The position numbers and the translations under genes are program-made. From Patiria pectinifera (lineage: Eukaryota; Echinodermata; Asteroidea; Valvatida; Asterinidae), in assembly GCA_029964075.1 (NCBI GenBank), contig CM057141.1, positions 13,826,001-13,890,000 on the forward strand: a stretch of 64,000 bases of DNA, in the 5' to 3' direction. This document shows, piece by piece, positions 1 to 10,200 of this stretch (positions are counted from its first letter, which is position 1; every line of letters starts with the position of its first letter). Under the pieces are notes generated by a model. That model had not been told where the DNA came from and did not search any database. It was given only the letters and a program-made list of their open reading frames with translations.

Positions 1-1348
1 CAAAGGACAAGTTGCCGTCTTTATAGACAGCATGATTTCTTTTGTAACATCGCGGTTCACTTAACTTATATTTTTACCACCACCACTGACCAAGGTTTAC
101 AATTTTTCTAACGTGGTGGTTTACTTTTTTAATGCCGATGTTCACTTTTTCGGCGTTTTGGAAATAATAATCACCACGGAAATGTGTCCTTTTTAGAACA
201 TCAATACATGTGTACGTGACCAAAATGCAAGTCAACTGTTGATACAACGCGCGCTGTGTATACGCGTAGAACGTTCGTATTATACGCGGCCATCTTCGTG
301 AGACCGGGGGCGAATTGGTCAATATGCAAAGTCTACTGTGTGACTGGTGTATGGATATCCGCTATCCAGTCTTTATATAGAGATCAGTGGGTAGTACAGA
401 GATTTTAGCACAGTTGGCACAAAATGGTGATTGTATAGGCACATAGTAGTTGTAGTTAGTAAAGCCATGGAATTGGACACAGACTTGTGAAGTACTTGTT
501 ACGAATGACAGGCACCTCAACAATAACAGCAACAAAATCCTTGTGGATTATGAAAGATTTGTGTCAATTCACAGGGCAAAAATCCATCATCTGTCCAACA
601 ACAAGTCTTCCCCTCAAACAAAAAGGTCTTTGTCAACAAACATCTGAACAACTGTTATGACAACAGAACAACAGCAGGGACAATCACAATGTCCATTTAG
701 GCACTGGTTCATTCCCGCCCCGCATTTGGAGCTGAGGAAGCGACCAGGGTAGATCATGAAACTGTTCTCCACCCTGTAAGTTTAAGTCCAGCTGTCTTGT
801 TTCAACCTTCTCGAGCTCTTTATGACTAACATTACATATATTTCCTTCCATTCCAAATAGTGGGGCAGATAGGGGAATTATTTGGGGGATTGTGCCTTTG
901 ATGATAAAAGCATGATATTTGGCCCCCAGTCAGAGTATGTCATGAGAAAGATATTTGGCTATAGGACTGTCGCTGATCTGTCCTTTGCAAAAATATAGGT
1001 AGAATAACACGCAATTTTCAAAATGACTGCCATTGCTTGTTATTTTACCTCTATTTTTTCATACGAAAAGCATGCATCCCTAAAGCTTTCCCGTAAACCA
1101 AAATACACTTTTCATGACTTGATCCAAGACATATTAAAAAGTGGAAAATTTAAAAGAAGGAAAATCTTACCAGGAGCACTATGCAGAGATTTAGGAATCC
1201 TCGATAGTTGTTGAAACCGCTGGCATTACTCAGTAGGGAGCTCTGATCAGTGTGGATCCTGGGTACAACAAAGGTATTACAACGACATATAACTCTGGTT
1301 AATAATTAACAGGTTCCACAAAAGAGCATGGGATAGTATACAAATATT
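1..1348. other. no gene recognised
   Basis: I see no exon with convincing codon use or splice sites here. Open frames are short and of chance composition. The stretch is probably intergenic, or intron of the gene whose exon lies at 2612-2803. Confidence 0.5.
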
Positions 1349-1865
1349 ACATGGTTTGAGGGTGGATAGTTGTTATTACTATACTTCTTACATATTCATG
1401 ATTGAGAGCCAGATTCTCATTCGTGCATTCACCTCATGTGTCAGCCGCTAGTTTTGCTGTTTAACAAGCGCAAACATGAGGATTAACACAAAGGGTAAAT
1501 ATTCTACTACGCATGTGCTTTTCAAAGCAATCATGGAACTAGAGCATGGGGGTAACGTTGCCCTAGCTACATGAGAAGGTGGCAGCACATGCGCAGTAGT
1601 GTTCTCGTGGCACAGGAGAGAACCAACGCACAATGAACATTGCCCTAGCAGCATGCAGCAGCTACATGTACATGGAAAGATGAGATGGGGCACAACAACA
1701 TTTTGTGGAGAAAAGTTATGCGTAACTTCATGAAGTTTTGTGAAAATGTATGAGGTATAGCAAAACAAATACAACATGGTTTAGTTCGGGTTTGCCTTGG
1801 GAACTAGACTGTCAACTGCCAATATCTCGGGGAGCTAATATTGACCGTCCACCTTCAAACCATGT
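1349..1865. repeat. MITE-like inverted-repeat element, family A copy 1
   Basis: The ends are inverted repeats: ACATGGTTTGAGGGTGGATA at the left, and the same motif inverted (GTCCACCTTCAAACCATGT) at the right. The interior (ATTCATGATTGA..., CTAGTTTTGCTGT) recurs in the same orientation at about 31405-31863. It has no coding capacity. The superfamily cannot be told because no target duplication is clear. Confidence 0.6.
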
Positions 1866-1904
1866 TTTATTTGTATATTAGTTCCCCAAGATATTGGAAG
1901 TTGA

Positions 1905-2025
1905 CAAAACCCATTGTTTTCTCTCCACAGGTTTCTTCAGGCTTGCGAGCTACAGTGCTTGGGGCGCTTTTGAGGAATCCTTGGTTTCATTACCAGAAAT
2001 GATAAATAATAATAATAATAATAAC
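1905..2025 (+). repeat. SINE 3' fragment with (AAT)n tail
   Basis: The segment TTTCTTCAGGCTTGCGAGCT... ending GAATCCTTGGTTT recurs at 56878-56937 behind a tRNA-derived SINE body. Here it is followed by a short AAT microsatellite (2006-2025), the usual tail of such SINEs. Only the 3' end is present. Confidence 0.55.
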
Positions 2026-2232
2026 ATGTATAGGAAAATCACATTTTTGGCACTAAAACTTAAGATTTCAGCTTTTTCAGCCAAAATTACCCGGTACCGT
2101 ACACTAAATAGGAACCAATATGAAGGGGGTGGGGTTTTAACCCATTGCGTGATTTGACACAAAATGACCCTATGGAAAAAAAAACATTAACGCTATACCT
2201 ACATGTACCTAGGGTGTGTAAAAAAAATCATA

Positions 2233-2561
2233 TTAACCCTAACTCCCTAGGCATTTTTGCTAGGATACACAACCTCAATCCTGCAAAATCCTCCAACTGC
2301 CTCTATGTCAAAATTGCGTACAGCCTCAATCCTCCAAGATCCTCTGTTGTTTCTTGAATGTGGTCCTTGGAGGGGTGACCACTGCCTCCGGCAGAGGCAG
2401 AGCCAGTGCCATCCTGGAGCAGTGCGGGGATTTCAAGTATACAGTTGTAATCTAGGCCAAAATTTATGCATGGCTGAGCATAAACAACACAAAGTCAGGC
2501 CTAAGACCTTGACATAGTGCATCCTCCAAAATCAGTCACATATTTTTGCCGTATAGTCTCC
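2233..2561 (+). repeat. MITE with telomere-like ends (TTAACCCTAAC family), copy 1, right end missing
   Basis: It starts TTAACCCTAACTCCCTAGGC. Inside are repeated CCTCAATCCT-GCAAAATCCTCC words. It matches the full copies at 48490-48898 (same strand) and 44907-45319 (opposite strand). The right terminal inverted repeat is absent, so this copy is truncated. Confidence 0.7.
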
Positions 2562-2611
2562 TAAGGTATAATTTCCTAAGTTATCTTCTCTGCTCAGCAG
2601 TTTGATTCAAC

Positions 2612-2803
2612 TCACGGCTTGTCAGGTGGGCCAGACAGCTCTGGTGGGTTGGCGGATTCTTTGGTGTCCTCTCTTCCATTCTTGTCAGTCGTGGGTGGAT
2701 TCTCCTTAGACTCCGCCCCCTCCTTCCGTTCACTGACCTGCCTTTTCCTGACCTTGGGGTCAGGGCTGCTGGTCTTGCTGGCAACCTTGGCCATCTTTCT
2801 AAT
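2612..2803 (-). CDS. probable 3' exon of an unidentified gene, lysine/glutamate/proline-rich tail
   Basis: On the minus strand a strong acceptor (pyrimidine tract TTTCTTTTTCTTTAATCTTTC then AG) opens an exon at 2803. It reads IRKMAKVASKTSSPDPKVRK, continues rich in K, E, P and S, and stops at TGA (2612-2614). The GC-rich codon use is unlike the AT-rich surroundings and looks coding. A good donor (GTGAGT) begins at 2615, overlapping the stop, so the exon could instead end at 2616 and splice onward. No domain is recognisable; a charged cytoplasmic C-terminal tail or disordered linker would fit. Upstream exons should lie at higher coordinates; none was found before TMPPE, which runs divergently. 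Alternatively it is a lone first coding exon starting at the internal ATG (2792-2794). Confidence 0.5.
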   Translation of the reverse strand: MRKMAKVASKTSSPDPKVRKRQVSERKEGAESKENPPTTDKNGREDTKESANPPELSGPPDKP

Positions 2804-3620
2804 CTGAAAGATTAAAGAAAAAGAAACTTTACCAAATTATGTGTGCTTGCACTCCTAAACAGCAAAAATGATGAACGAAGGACTTCATGTATTTCTATTC
2901 ACTCTTTTCTCAGCCAGGTAATGCTGCAGATGTTATGGCCATCTGTAGCAATGCCCCTAGACCTCGTGAACTCCCTTTTAATATCCCAATACGTTACGGT
3001 CATAATGCAATGAAGAGGGCGTCCAACCTGGGCTAGCAATGGCCCTAACTATATGTATAGTTGGGACAGGCCCAACTGCAGTCGGGATGTACACAGATTG
3101 GGAAATCCCAACTATTGTTGGGACGATGCTGTAGTCTGGGTGTTAGAGACATGCCAAGCATCAGCACTTTGACATGTTTGGATGATTTGTAGAAACTCAC
3201 AGGAGTCGCGAATTGACAATAAATGTTCTCCTCAGTACATCACTTGGACCGTGTGATTTCAAATATTTTGTTCGTACTCTACAGTGGTATAAACTCTTAC
3301 ATTGAACGTTTGTTGAATCAAAATAAGTTGTAGAGTCTCTAACATTTAAAAATTCACCAGAGAATGACTTTGTATGTTTTTGCCAAATTCCAGAGTATGT
3401 TTTTGCCAAATTCCAGAACGCTCGTGCAAGTATGACCCAACTACACGCGCGTTAATCGATTTTATGTGACGTATTCTGTGATGGGTCAAAGGTTTTCGGT
3501 CTGTGCGTGTTCGCTGCAGACAAAAGTTTCAAAATCATTTACGTTAATTCTATTTTTAATATTTGCTGGAATTCTCTTGAATGAACTGCTATTTCGAAAA
3601 ATTAAATAATACTTTATCAA

Positions 3621-3702
3621 TAGCTGGAGTTATCCAGCCCAAAATTTTATCATTGGGTAAATGACAACCCAACGATAAAATTTAGGGCTGGGTAACTCTA
3701 GC
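3621..3702. repeat. short fold-back hairpin
   Basis: Two arms of about 37 bp (GAGTTATCCAGCCCAAAATT and its near-perfect inverse AATTTAGGGCTGGGTAACTC), joined by a few bases, would form a long stem. It is probably a solo MITE end pair. Confidence 0.6.
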
Positions 3703-3895
3703 AAACTTTATCTGAAAATCATGTGCTTGAACGATTCGGGGTAGTTCTGGTTGAAAAATTGATTTTCTCGCGTGCTTTTGTTTTTGGCGCGAAGCAGTTT
3801 TTGATCGATTCGGAACTGCTTAAACCAATATGACTATATATATAGACCTATCCAAACATTTTGGATACTATCATGGCTAGGCACATGATCCAATA

Positions 3896-4361
3896 TAGCC
3901 CCATAAATGTGGCCTATTTACTGTACTGCCTCCGTAAACATAGGCCACACATCCACATGTAAAAAACGTGTCGCACTTTGCCAAATTTTGATTTTCACAT
4001 TTAGGTTTAGTTTCTAGTGTTTTTTGCTTTAGAAGCATACTCACCCTCTTTACAGGATAATCAGAAAGTGCTACCTTTTTCAGATGTATATTTTTCGTGA
4101 AATTTCCAGATTCATTTGCACACATTTGCGTATCAAAATTTCAACATAAAATTTCACAAAAATTAGACATCTGAAAAAGGCAGCACTTTCTGATTAGCCT
4201 ATAAAGGGGGCGAGTATGCTTCTAAAGTAAAAAAAAACCTTCAAACTAAGCCTAAATGTGAAAATCAAAATTTGGCAAAGTGCGACACATTTTTGTACAT
4301 GTGGATGTGTGGCCTATGTTTACGGAGGCAGTCCGGTAAATAGGCCACATTTATGGGGCTA
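3896..4361. mobile_element. fold-back MITE with 9-bp target duplication (Mutator-like)
   Basis: The 466-bp element has arms of more than 200 bp that are inverted copies of each other, beginning TAGCCCCATAAATGTGGCC. It is flanked on both sides by the identical 9-mer GATCCAATA (3887-3895 and 4362-4370). A 9-bp duplication with long inverted arms is typical of Mutator-like (MULE) non-autonomous elements; the superfamily is inferred from that. No transposase is encoded. Confidence 0.8.
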
Positions 4362-4369
4362 GATCCAAT

Positions 4370-4476
4370 ACAGCTGTACAGGCATGACAGGGAGAGAGAT
4401 CTAGAGCTTGTGGCTGAGCCTGCTGAGCTGAGGCAGTTTAAATCATGGAGGAAGGAACTATCCATGTTTAAATCAA
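4370..4476 (+). pseudogene. coding-like remnant between two transposons
   Basis: Reading from ATA at 4369, the plus strand gives IQLYRHDRERDLELVAEPAE, then LRQFKSWRKELSMFKS, with a strikingly protein-like, helix-forming charged composition. The 3896-4361 element interrupts it on the left. Excising that element and one target copy extends the frame only a few codons to a TAG (ending at 3880). On the right, excising the 4477-5042 element reads a few more codons into a stop. It may be an old exon, a domesticated or dead transposon ORF, or chance. I do not recognise the family. Confidence 0.3.
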
Positions 4477-5042
4477 GGCAGTGGATATTTTGCCGGAGAC
4501 GGCAAACCTTCAGTAAACGTTAGTTTGCCGGATATGCACTGAACATGCGCAGTTACTGTTTTTTTGTACTTAAACATTTTCCGGTGACAAATTTTAGTCT
4601 GGCTCCATGCCAATATTATTGTTGTATTTTTGTATTAACAAGATGGGAATCAGACCATTTTATAATTTCGGACTTTATTTCCCTTTAAAAAAAATCCTCC
4701 AGAGCCACAAATCTGAAAAAGAAAAAGTAATACTCTGCAATAAAATGTTTGAGACATATTAAAATAATAAAAGAAGAATATTCTTATTTATTTGGGGATG
4801 GGAAAAAAAACCTTAAAATTGTGGCGGGGGTCAGGATTCGAACTCAGGACATCCCACTCACTAGAGCTATTGCTTAACCACTGCACCGACTGTGCTACAC
4901 AACTTTGGTGGGAATTTAATACATGTTATAATTCAGCCCTATCTTAAAGAATACAGCGCCCTATGTTGATATGGATTGCCGCCGGCAAACCTTTAGTAAA
5001 CGTTAGTTTGCCGGTGTTACCTCCGGCAAAATATACACTACC
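4477..5042. mobile_element. inverted-repeat element with 9-bp target duplication
   Basis: The ends are GGCAGTGGATATTTTGCCGG and the inverse of GGTAGTGTATATTTTGCCGG. The flanks are the identical 9-mer TTAAATCAA (4468-4476 and 5043-5051). Subterminal palindromes built on CGGCAAAC...GTTTGCCG occur at both ends. The interior holds a tRNA-like segment. The 9-bp duplication again suggests a Mutator-like non-autonomous element. Confidence 0.75.
4822..4905 (-). repeat. tRNA-derived (SINE-like) pol III promoter segment
   Basis: On the minus strand a perfect A-box match (TAGCACAGTCGG) is followed about 45 bp later by a B-box (GAGTTCGAATCC). The acceptor arms do not pair, so this is not a functional tRNA gene. 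It is a tRNA-derived segment carried inside the 4477-5042 element. Confidence 0.55.
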
Positions 5043-5189
5043 TTAAATCAAACATGTCAAACTTTTTACGCAAAGACTAACATAAACAACATTAAAAACT
5101 AAATCCCCTGTAAATCCTCATCCATTCCTTAATGATAAATCTCTATGATTTAACCATGGACAATTTACCCATCAAGTTACCCTTAATTA

Positions 5190-6284
5190 CCGTAATTTTC
5201 GGAATATAAGCCGCGCGGCGTATAAGCCGCAGCGCGCAAAAATCTGCAAATAAGGATTTGAAGTCAGCGTATAAGCCGCACCGGCGTATAAGCCGCACCG
5301 ACCGCTGCGGTTTCAATTTGGTAAGGCCTCCAAATTCTAGTCAAAATGGTCTGAACCAGTTCCATTTACACTACAGAAGCTATTAAAAGGGCCACAAAAG
5401 TTATATCAAATCATTTACAATCATACTTTTACAAACAAATATGGGAATTGATGAGAAATAAACACCGGGCACTGCTGCCGCCCTCCCCGTCATAGCACGG
5501 CAGCCTGCGCCACGCACGCCGGTGAAGGACAACATTTTCCCACAGCACGTGAGAAAGTATGAAACCCACCGTGTGTTGTCTGACTGGAGCGCTACAAATC
5601 TTGCTTTGTGGCACCAGATGCTGATTTGTTTTGTCCTAAGAATAAACAGGTCCGTTTTTACCTCAAAACTTATCCACTTATTCAAGTTTCGATCGTAACT
5701 TTCTTCAGAAATAGTCAAAACGAAGCGGACATTTTGATAGACGAATCCATTAATTTTGTAAGGGGTGATTTAGTCCCTCTTTTGAGTTTTACATCGTTTC
5801 TTGAAATATATTGCAACGTTAAACAACTGATTAAGTAATAGAAAAATGTTTCGAACGCCATTCAAATTTTAGTCGTCTTTTTTCTTATTTTTTAAACAGC
5901 GGAAATATTGGTAATTATTGTTCCCAAGAAAGAACACCCCTTTGTTACCACAAATGGTGTGGTCCGCTGGCGCGCTGGGGGAAAACATGCTGCATATCAC
6001 TGCTGCATTGTACCAGTATCACGTACGGCTGGTCGCAAGTGTCAAAGACAGCTTTCATCACCGTACTTTTTACCGACGTGGTTTCGGTTTGTTTATGACT
6101 TTCTTAATTTATAATTCATTTCAGCAACACATCTCTTCTTGTATCAGTACATTAAATACACATGTGAATCTTATTTTTATTCTCCAAGGCTCGGCGTATA
6201 AGCCGCCCTGTGTATAAGCCGCAGTAAACATTTTCATGGGCAAATTCAACGTATAAGCCGCGGCTTATATTCCGAAAATTACGG
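5190..6284. mobile_element. 1.1-kb terminal-inverted-repeat element with TATAAGCCGC repeats
   Basis: The ends are a perfect 26-bp inverted repeat beginning CCGTAATTTTCGGAATATAA. They are flanked by TA on both sides (5188-5189 and 6285-6286), as in Tc1/mariner-type insertion. Copies of GTATAAGCCGC are repeated just inside both termini. Internal frames (5608-5838 and 5918-6217, plus strand) resemble nothing I know, and no DDE transposase is visible, so it is probably non-autonomous. Confidence 0.75.
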
Positions 6285-6285
6285 T

Positions 6286-6485
6286 AGCTATCCCCTTACC
6301 GTGCTTGTACGAATTTTTAGGAGTTATCTTGACACGAAGGAAGTGCCAATCGTCGGCGGCCAGATGAAGAAATCAGGTCTAGCGCCCTCAATGGATTGAT
6401 GCGATCATTAGTCGTGTTACCTTCCCCGTCACCCTCTGTGTCTGAACGTAACAAAGTCTGGGTTTCAGACTACATCAAAAGCAAG
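6286..6485 (+). promoter_or_regulatory. TMPPE 5' flank with YY1-like motif at the start codon
   Basis: Only about 200 bp separate the transposon end from the TMPPE start codon. The sequence AAGATGGCGGC (6483-6493) is the classical YY1 site and overlaps the ATG at 6486, an arrangement common in short-5'UTR housekeeping genes. No TATA box is evident. The assignment is inference from position and motif. Confidence 0.4.
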
Positions 6486-7209
6486 ATGGCGGCGCCCAAG
6501 GCTTCCAAGAATTTACTCTTTGCTGCGTCTTTTCTGGTTTCTCTCCTTGTATTCTTCTTAGCTTATCTAGCCTCCTCCTCCATGGGCTTTGGTACGCTGT
6601 CCATTAAAAGAGCTGGGATACTTTTGGGACTTTTTGTACCCGTAATTTTCTTGATATCCTATTTTTTGGTGTGGCGAAGTCTTGTTCTGAAGCCGATGCA
6701 AAATGTACGCAGGGAAAAGGGCCTGGTTGTTTATCAGTTGTTTCGCACTTGGACTGCAGTATTATTCATATTTCTTCTATTTGCACACTTAAGCCAACCG
6801 TGTGTTCTTTTCCTGGGAAAAGTCACCGAAGTCGGCACTATATCCTATCTGTCCTTCGTGTGTTTTGGAGCATTATTCATACTCGGGACTGTTGTCTTAA
6901 TATTTGAGATCGTGGAATTTGTTCTGAAGTTAACAATACTGAAGGGTCTTCATTGGCAGTGGTTCCAGGAGAACTGGCTTATTCTGCGGGTTGTTGTGGT
7001 GGTGGTGATCACCAGTGTTTTGGTGGCAGTGTCTTTGATGACTGCGGCTGAAGGTCCTATGATCAAGCCATTGCAGATGCCAGTCAGAAAGCTTCCATTG
7101 TCAATGAATGGACTGCGGATTGTGCAGCTGTCAGACATTCACCTTGGACCGACTGTTGGCCGGTCACAACTTCAGCAAGCTGTCGACATGGCCAATGACT
7201 TGAAACCTG
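6486..7209 (+). CDS. TMPPE: TMPPE exon 1
   Basis: Encodes all five membrane segments and the first metal-binding motif, [11 protein letters not shown], ending in phase 1 at donor CCTG|GTAGGG. The open frame starts upstream (first ATG 6399), but the Kozak context favours 6486. Confidence 0.9.
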
Positions 7210-10200
7210 GTAGGGCATCATTTACATCATGTAGGGCCTACATGTATTATATCCGGTGTATGCTTACCTTACGTTTGTGAGATTTATACATATACTGTAT
7301 TTGCTGTGAGATTTAATTGCAGAATATAAGAATTTGATTATATAAGTAATTTGAAAGTCTTAAGATTTCAAACATGGTCAACAACGAGTGATTATCACTT
7401 TAATAGACTCATTGCGCTGCTTTCAGCAGCCAATTTTGATCTTTTGTTGTTGTTGTTATTTTACATGTAAGTCAATAACAATGAATGCACAAGAGTGCAT
7501 ACACACTGCCCAATAACAGAGAAACATGCTTTGTGTATTAAACAAATTATAACAAATATAATATTCTAGTAAATAGCAGACGAAACATGAAACATCGGAT
7601 GAAACCTGAAACATCACAGTGTTTGTTTTGACTGCAACAGATATTGTAGTGATCACTGGTGATCTTGTGGACTCTACCGTGGAGAATTTGGTGGAAGCAG
7701 TCAGCCCTCTGCAGCAGCTAAAGGCAACACACGGTGTCTTCTATGTTACGGGTAGGTCAATTTGCCTACATTTGCCGTCTTAAAAAATGAGTATTTCAAT
7801 ATTAATTGCCCTAGTTCGGACTACATTACAAACAGGAAGCAGAGTTGTAACGAGTCACTGATTTTTGCGACTCAAGTCAAGTCGAGTCATTTTAAAGAAG
7901 TGACTCGAGTTGAGTCAAGTCATTTTAAAGAAATGACAACACCTTACTTGAATGTAAGTGAATAATAGTCTAAAGCATCCTGTGAATCATGGTATCTGGT
8001 GTGCTGCCATATTCCAAAAAGGGGAATTTTTGTATCAATTTCCAACGATGGTCAGCCGACCATCGTTGGAAAACAACTGACTTTTTTTTCAAATACTGCC
8101 CCCCAATTTACCAAATTTAGTAAGTCCACATTGCGTTTGTAATTGGTTACACATTCGTGAACGGGTGCAAGCTAGCTAGTCTGGTCCCTGACCTGACAAC
8201 TCCCCGACATCTATAAATTGCTCTGTTTCGTCTGAAGTAGGGTCAGGGAACTAGACCACAAGAACAGCATTTTCTTCATGGTTTTTCCAGCATCTATGAA
8301 CACAAATCAGTGTAACATTATATGTTGTAAAATACTAACCCCCCAAATCCATCCATTTCTGAAAATTACAAATGTTGTATATTACCTTTAACGCATTAGC
8401 AACTGTATTACATTGTATTACAATGTGTTTATTCACCTATGAATCAATAAGACCATAGAATGCTTGGGCGGCTTGGGTCGGTACCAGAGTTGTAATGACT
8501 CGAGTCAATGACTCGACTCGAGTCCGACTCGAGTCATTTTTTTTGGCGACTCGACTCGACTCGAGTCCCGACGGGTAAATGACTCGACTCGACTCGAGTC
8601 ACTGCGAGCAAATGACTCGACTCGACTCGAGTCCCTCATCAGAATGACTCGACTCGACTCGAGGAAGGCTAATAAGACTCGAGTCCCAAAAATAAAAGCA
8701 AAACTTATTTGCGAAAAATATTTGCAATGACTTACGCCGCGCCGTTCGCGTTGCCAGTTTTTGTTCACGTCACGTTAATGTTCGCGAATAATGTACGTTC
8801 ATATACAGCGGCCGTCTGTTTTCCTTCCTCCATAATGATACAACAAACATACACCGTGTAGCAGACTCCCACCTTGTGGTTCTATAGCATGTAATGCTAA
8901 ACCCGGAACCAGACTTAAAACGCATTTCTCAATCCGTGGTTTCATCATTGGTTTCGGGTGATTTTGAAATTCTTGGTGGAACGCTGGCTAAATTCATGTC
9001 CCGATTTCACAAAACAAATGGATACGGACGGGCCCACCTTTTAATAATCAGAAACAGTTTTGTATAATGCAATTAGGTTTTCACGTTGTCAGCGATCAGC
9101 GAACAACAAAATCTAGACCCGAAGCCAAACCAGTTATAAGTCCGAAGTTTCACATCTTCTTATCTGTGACGTGAGCTGGCAATGGAAACTGTTGGTTGGG
9201 TACCATACAGCATACTTTATGTCTTTGGATTTTCGTAATAGACTGGTGCCTTGTATTTCTCTCTTGTGTTTGTTGCTTTTTATTGTAATTTATTATATAG
9301 TGTTCAAATATTTGTGACTCGAATTGACTCGAGCTAAATACTTGACTCGACTCGACTCGACTCGACCACACTCTGTGACTCGACTCGACTCGACTCGACC
9401 TTGTTGACCTAAGGACTCGACTCGACTCGAGTCACTTCTTTAAAATGACTCGACTCGACTCGAGTCACAAAAATCAGTGACTCGTTACAACTCTGGTCGG
9501 TACAGGTGTGACCTAATGCAAGGTTGTCTCCTATAGTGTAGGCCTATAGCGACGGTTCGAAACAATTTGTGGTTCCCAATTTTCACCGTGCAATACATAT
9601 GGGAGATTTAGGTGAACATATTCTATTTGAAATTTCCCAGAGATTGAAAGTAAATAAGACTGGAAAATGGGACAGTGCTTCGAAGCTGACTGTATTCATC
9701 ACTCAGAACGTGACGGATGCCGTTATTTTTATTTTCCAATGCGTAAAAAATCAATGAAAAAGTGGGCCCTGTGCTATCACTACATAAGTCCAGGTTTGTG
9801 TCGAACGGTCATCCCGAGCAACGCATGACCTTGGCGGCATACGACGTAACCACTTCTACGGCATACAGCCTACAGGCAAGGCTGTTTTGGCCATAAGGCC
9901 AAAACAAAAAATAGTCGGTCTCTGGTCAGACCGAAGTTCCGGAATTGATGCGGCGATTTTTTTTTTTCAAGCTTGAATTGTACAGACAAGGTGGGTACTA
10001 TTTTGCTTTTTTGTGTCCTCATTATACATTGGTGTCCTCCATAATTTGCCTTGGTGCCCTTTATCATTTGCCTTGGTGCAATTTCCCCATTCCTTGGTGC
10101 TCCTTGGTACAAAAATTTGAGGAGGTGCGGCAATAGAGGGTGCTGTTGTAGGTTCCGTGTTTAATTTGAAGGGAAAAAAAGGTTGACGCGCATGATTAAA

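Noticed and set aside
3039-3125. Hairpin of TAGTTGGGA / CCCAACTA words
   Set aside because: Arms are short and imperfect, and there are no flanking signs of an element.
6396-6485. N-terminal extension of TMPPE from the upstream ATG (6399)
   Set aside because: Weak start context, and serine/proline-rich sequence with no resemblance to the family. The ATG at 6486 has a strong context and gives the normal length.
8505-8768. Serine/arginine/valine-rich repeated frames (also 26304-26504 and 9150-9371)
   Set aside because: They are translations of the GAGTC arrays in hAT-like elements, not proteins.
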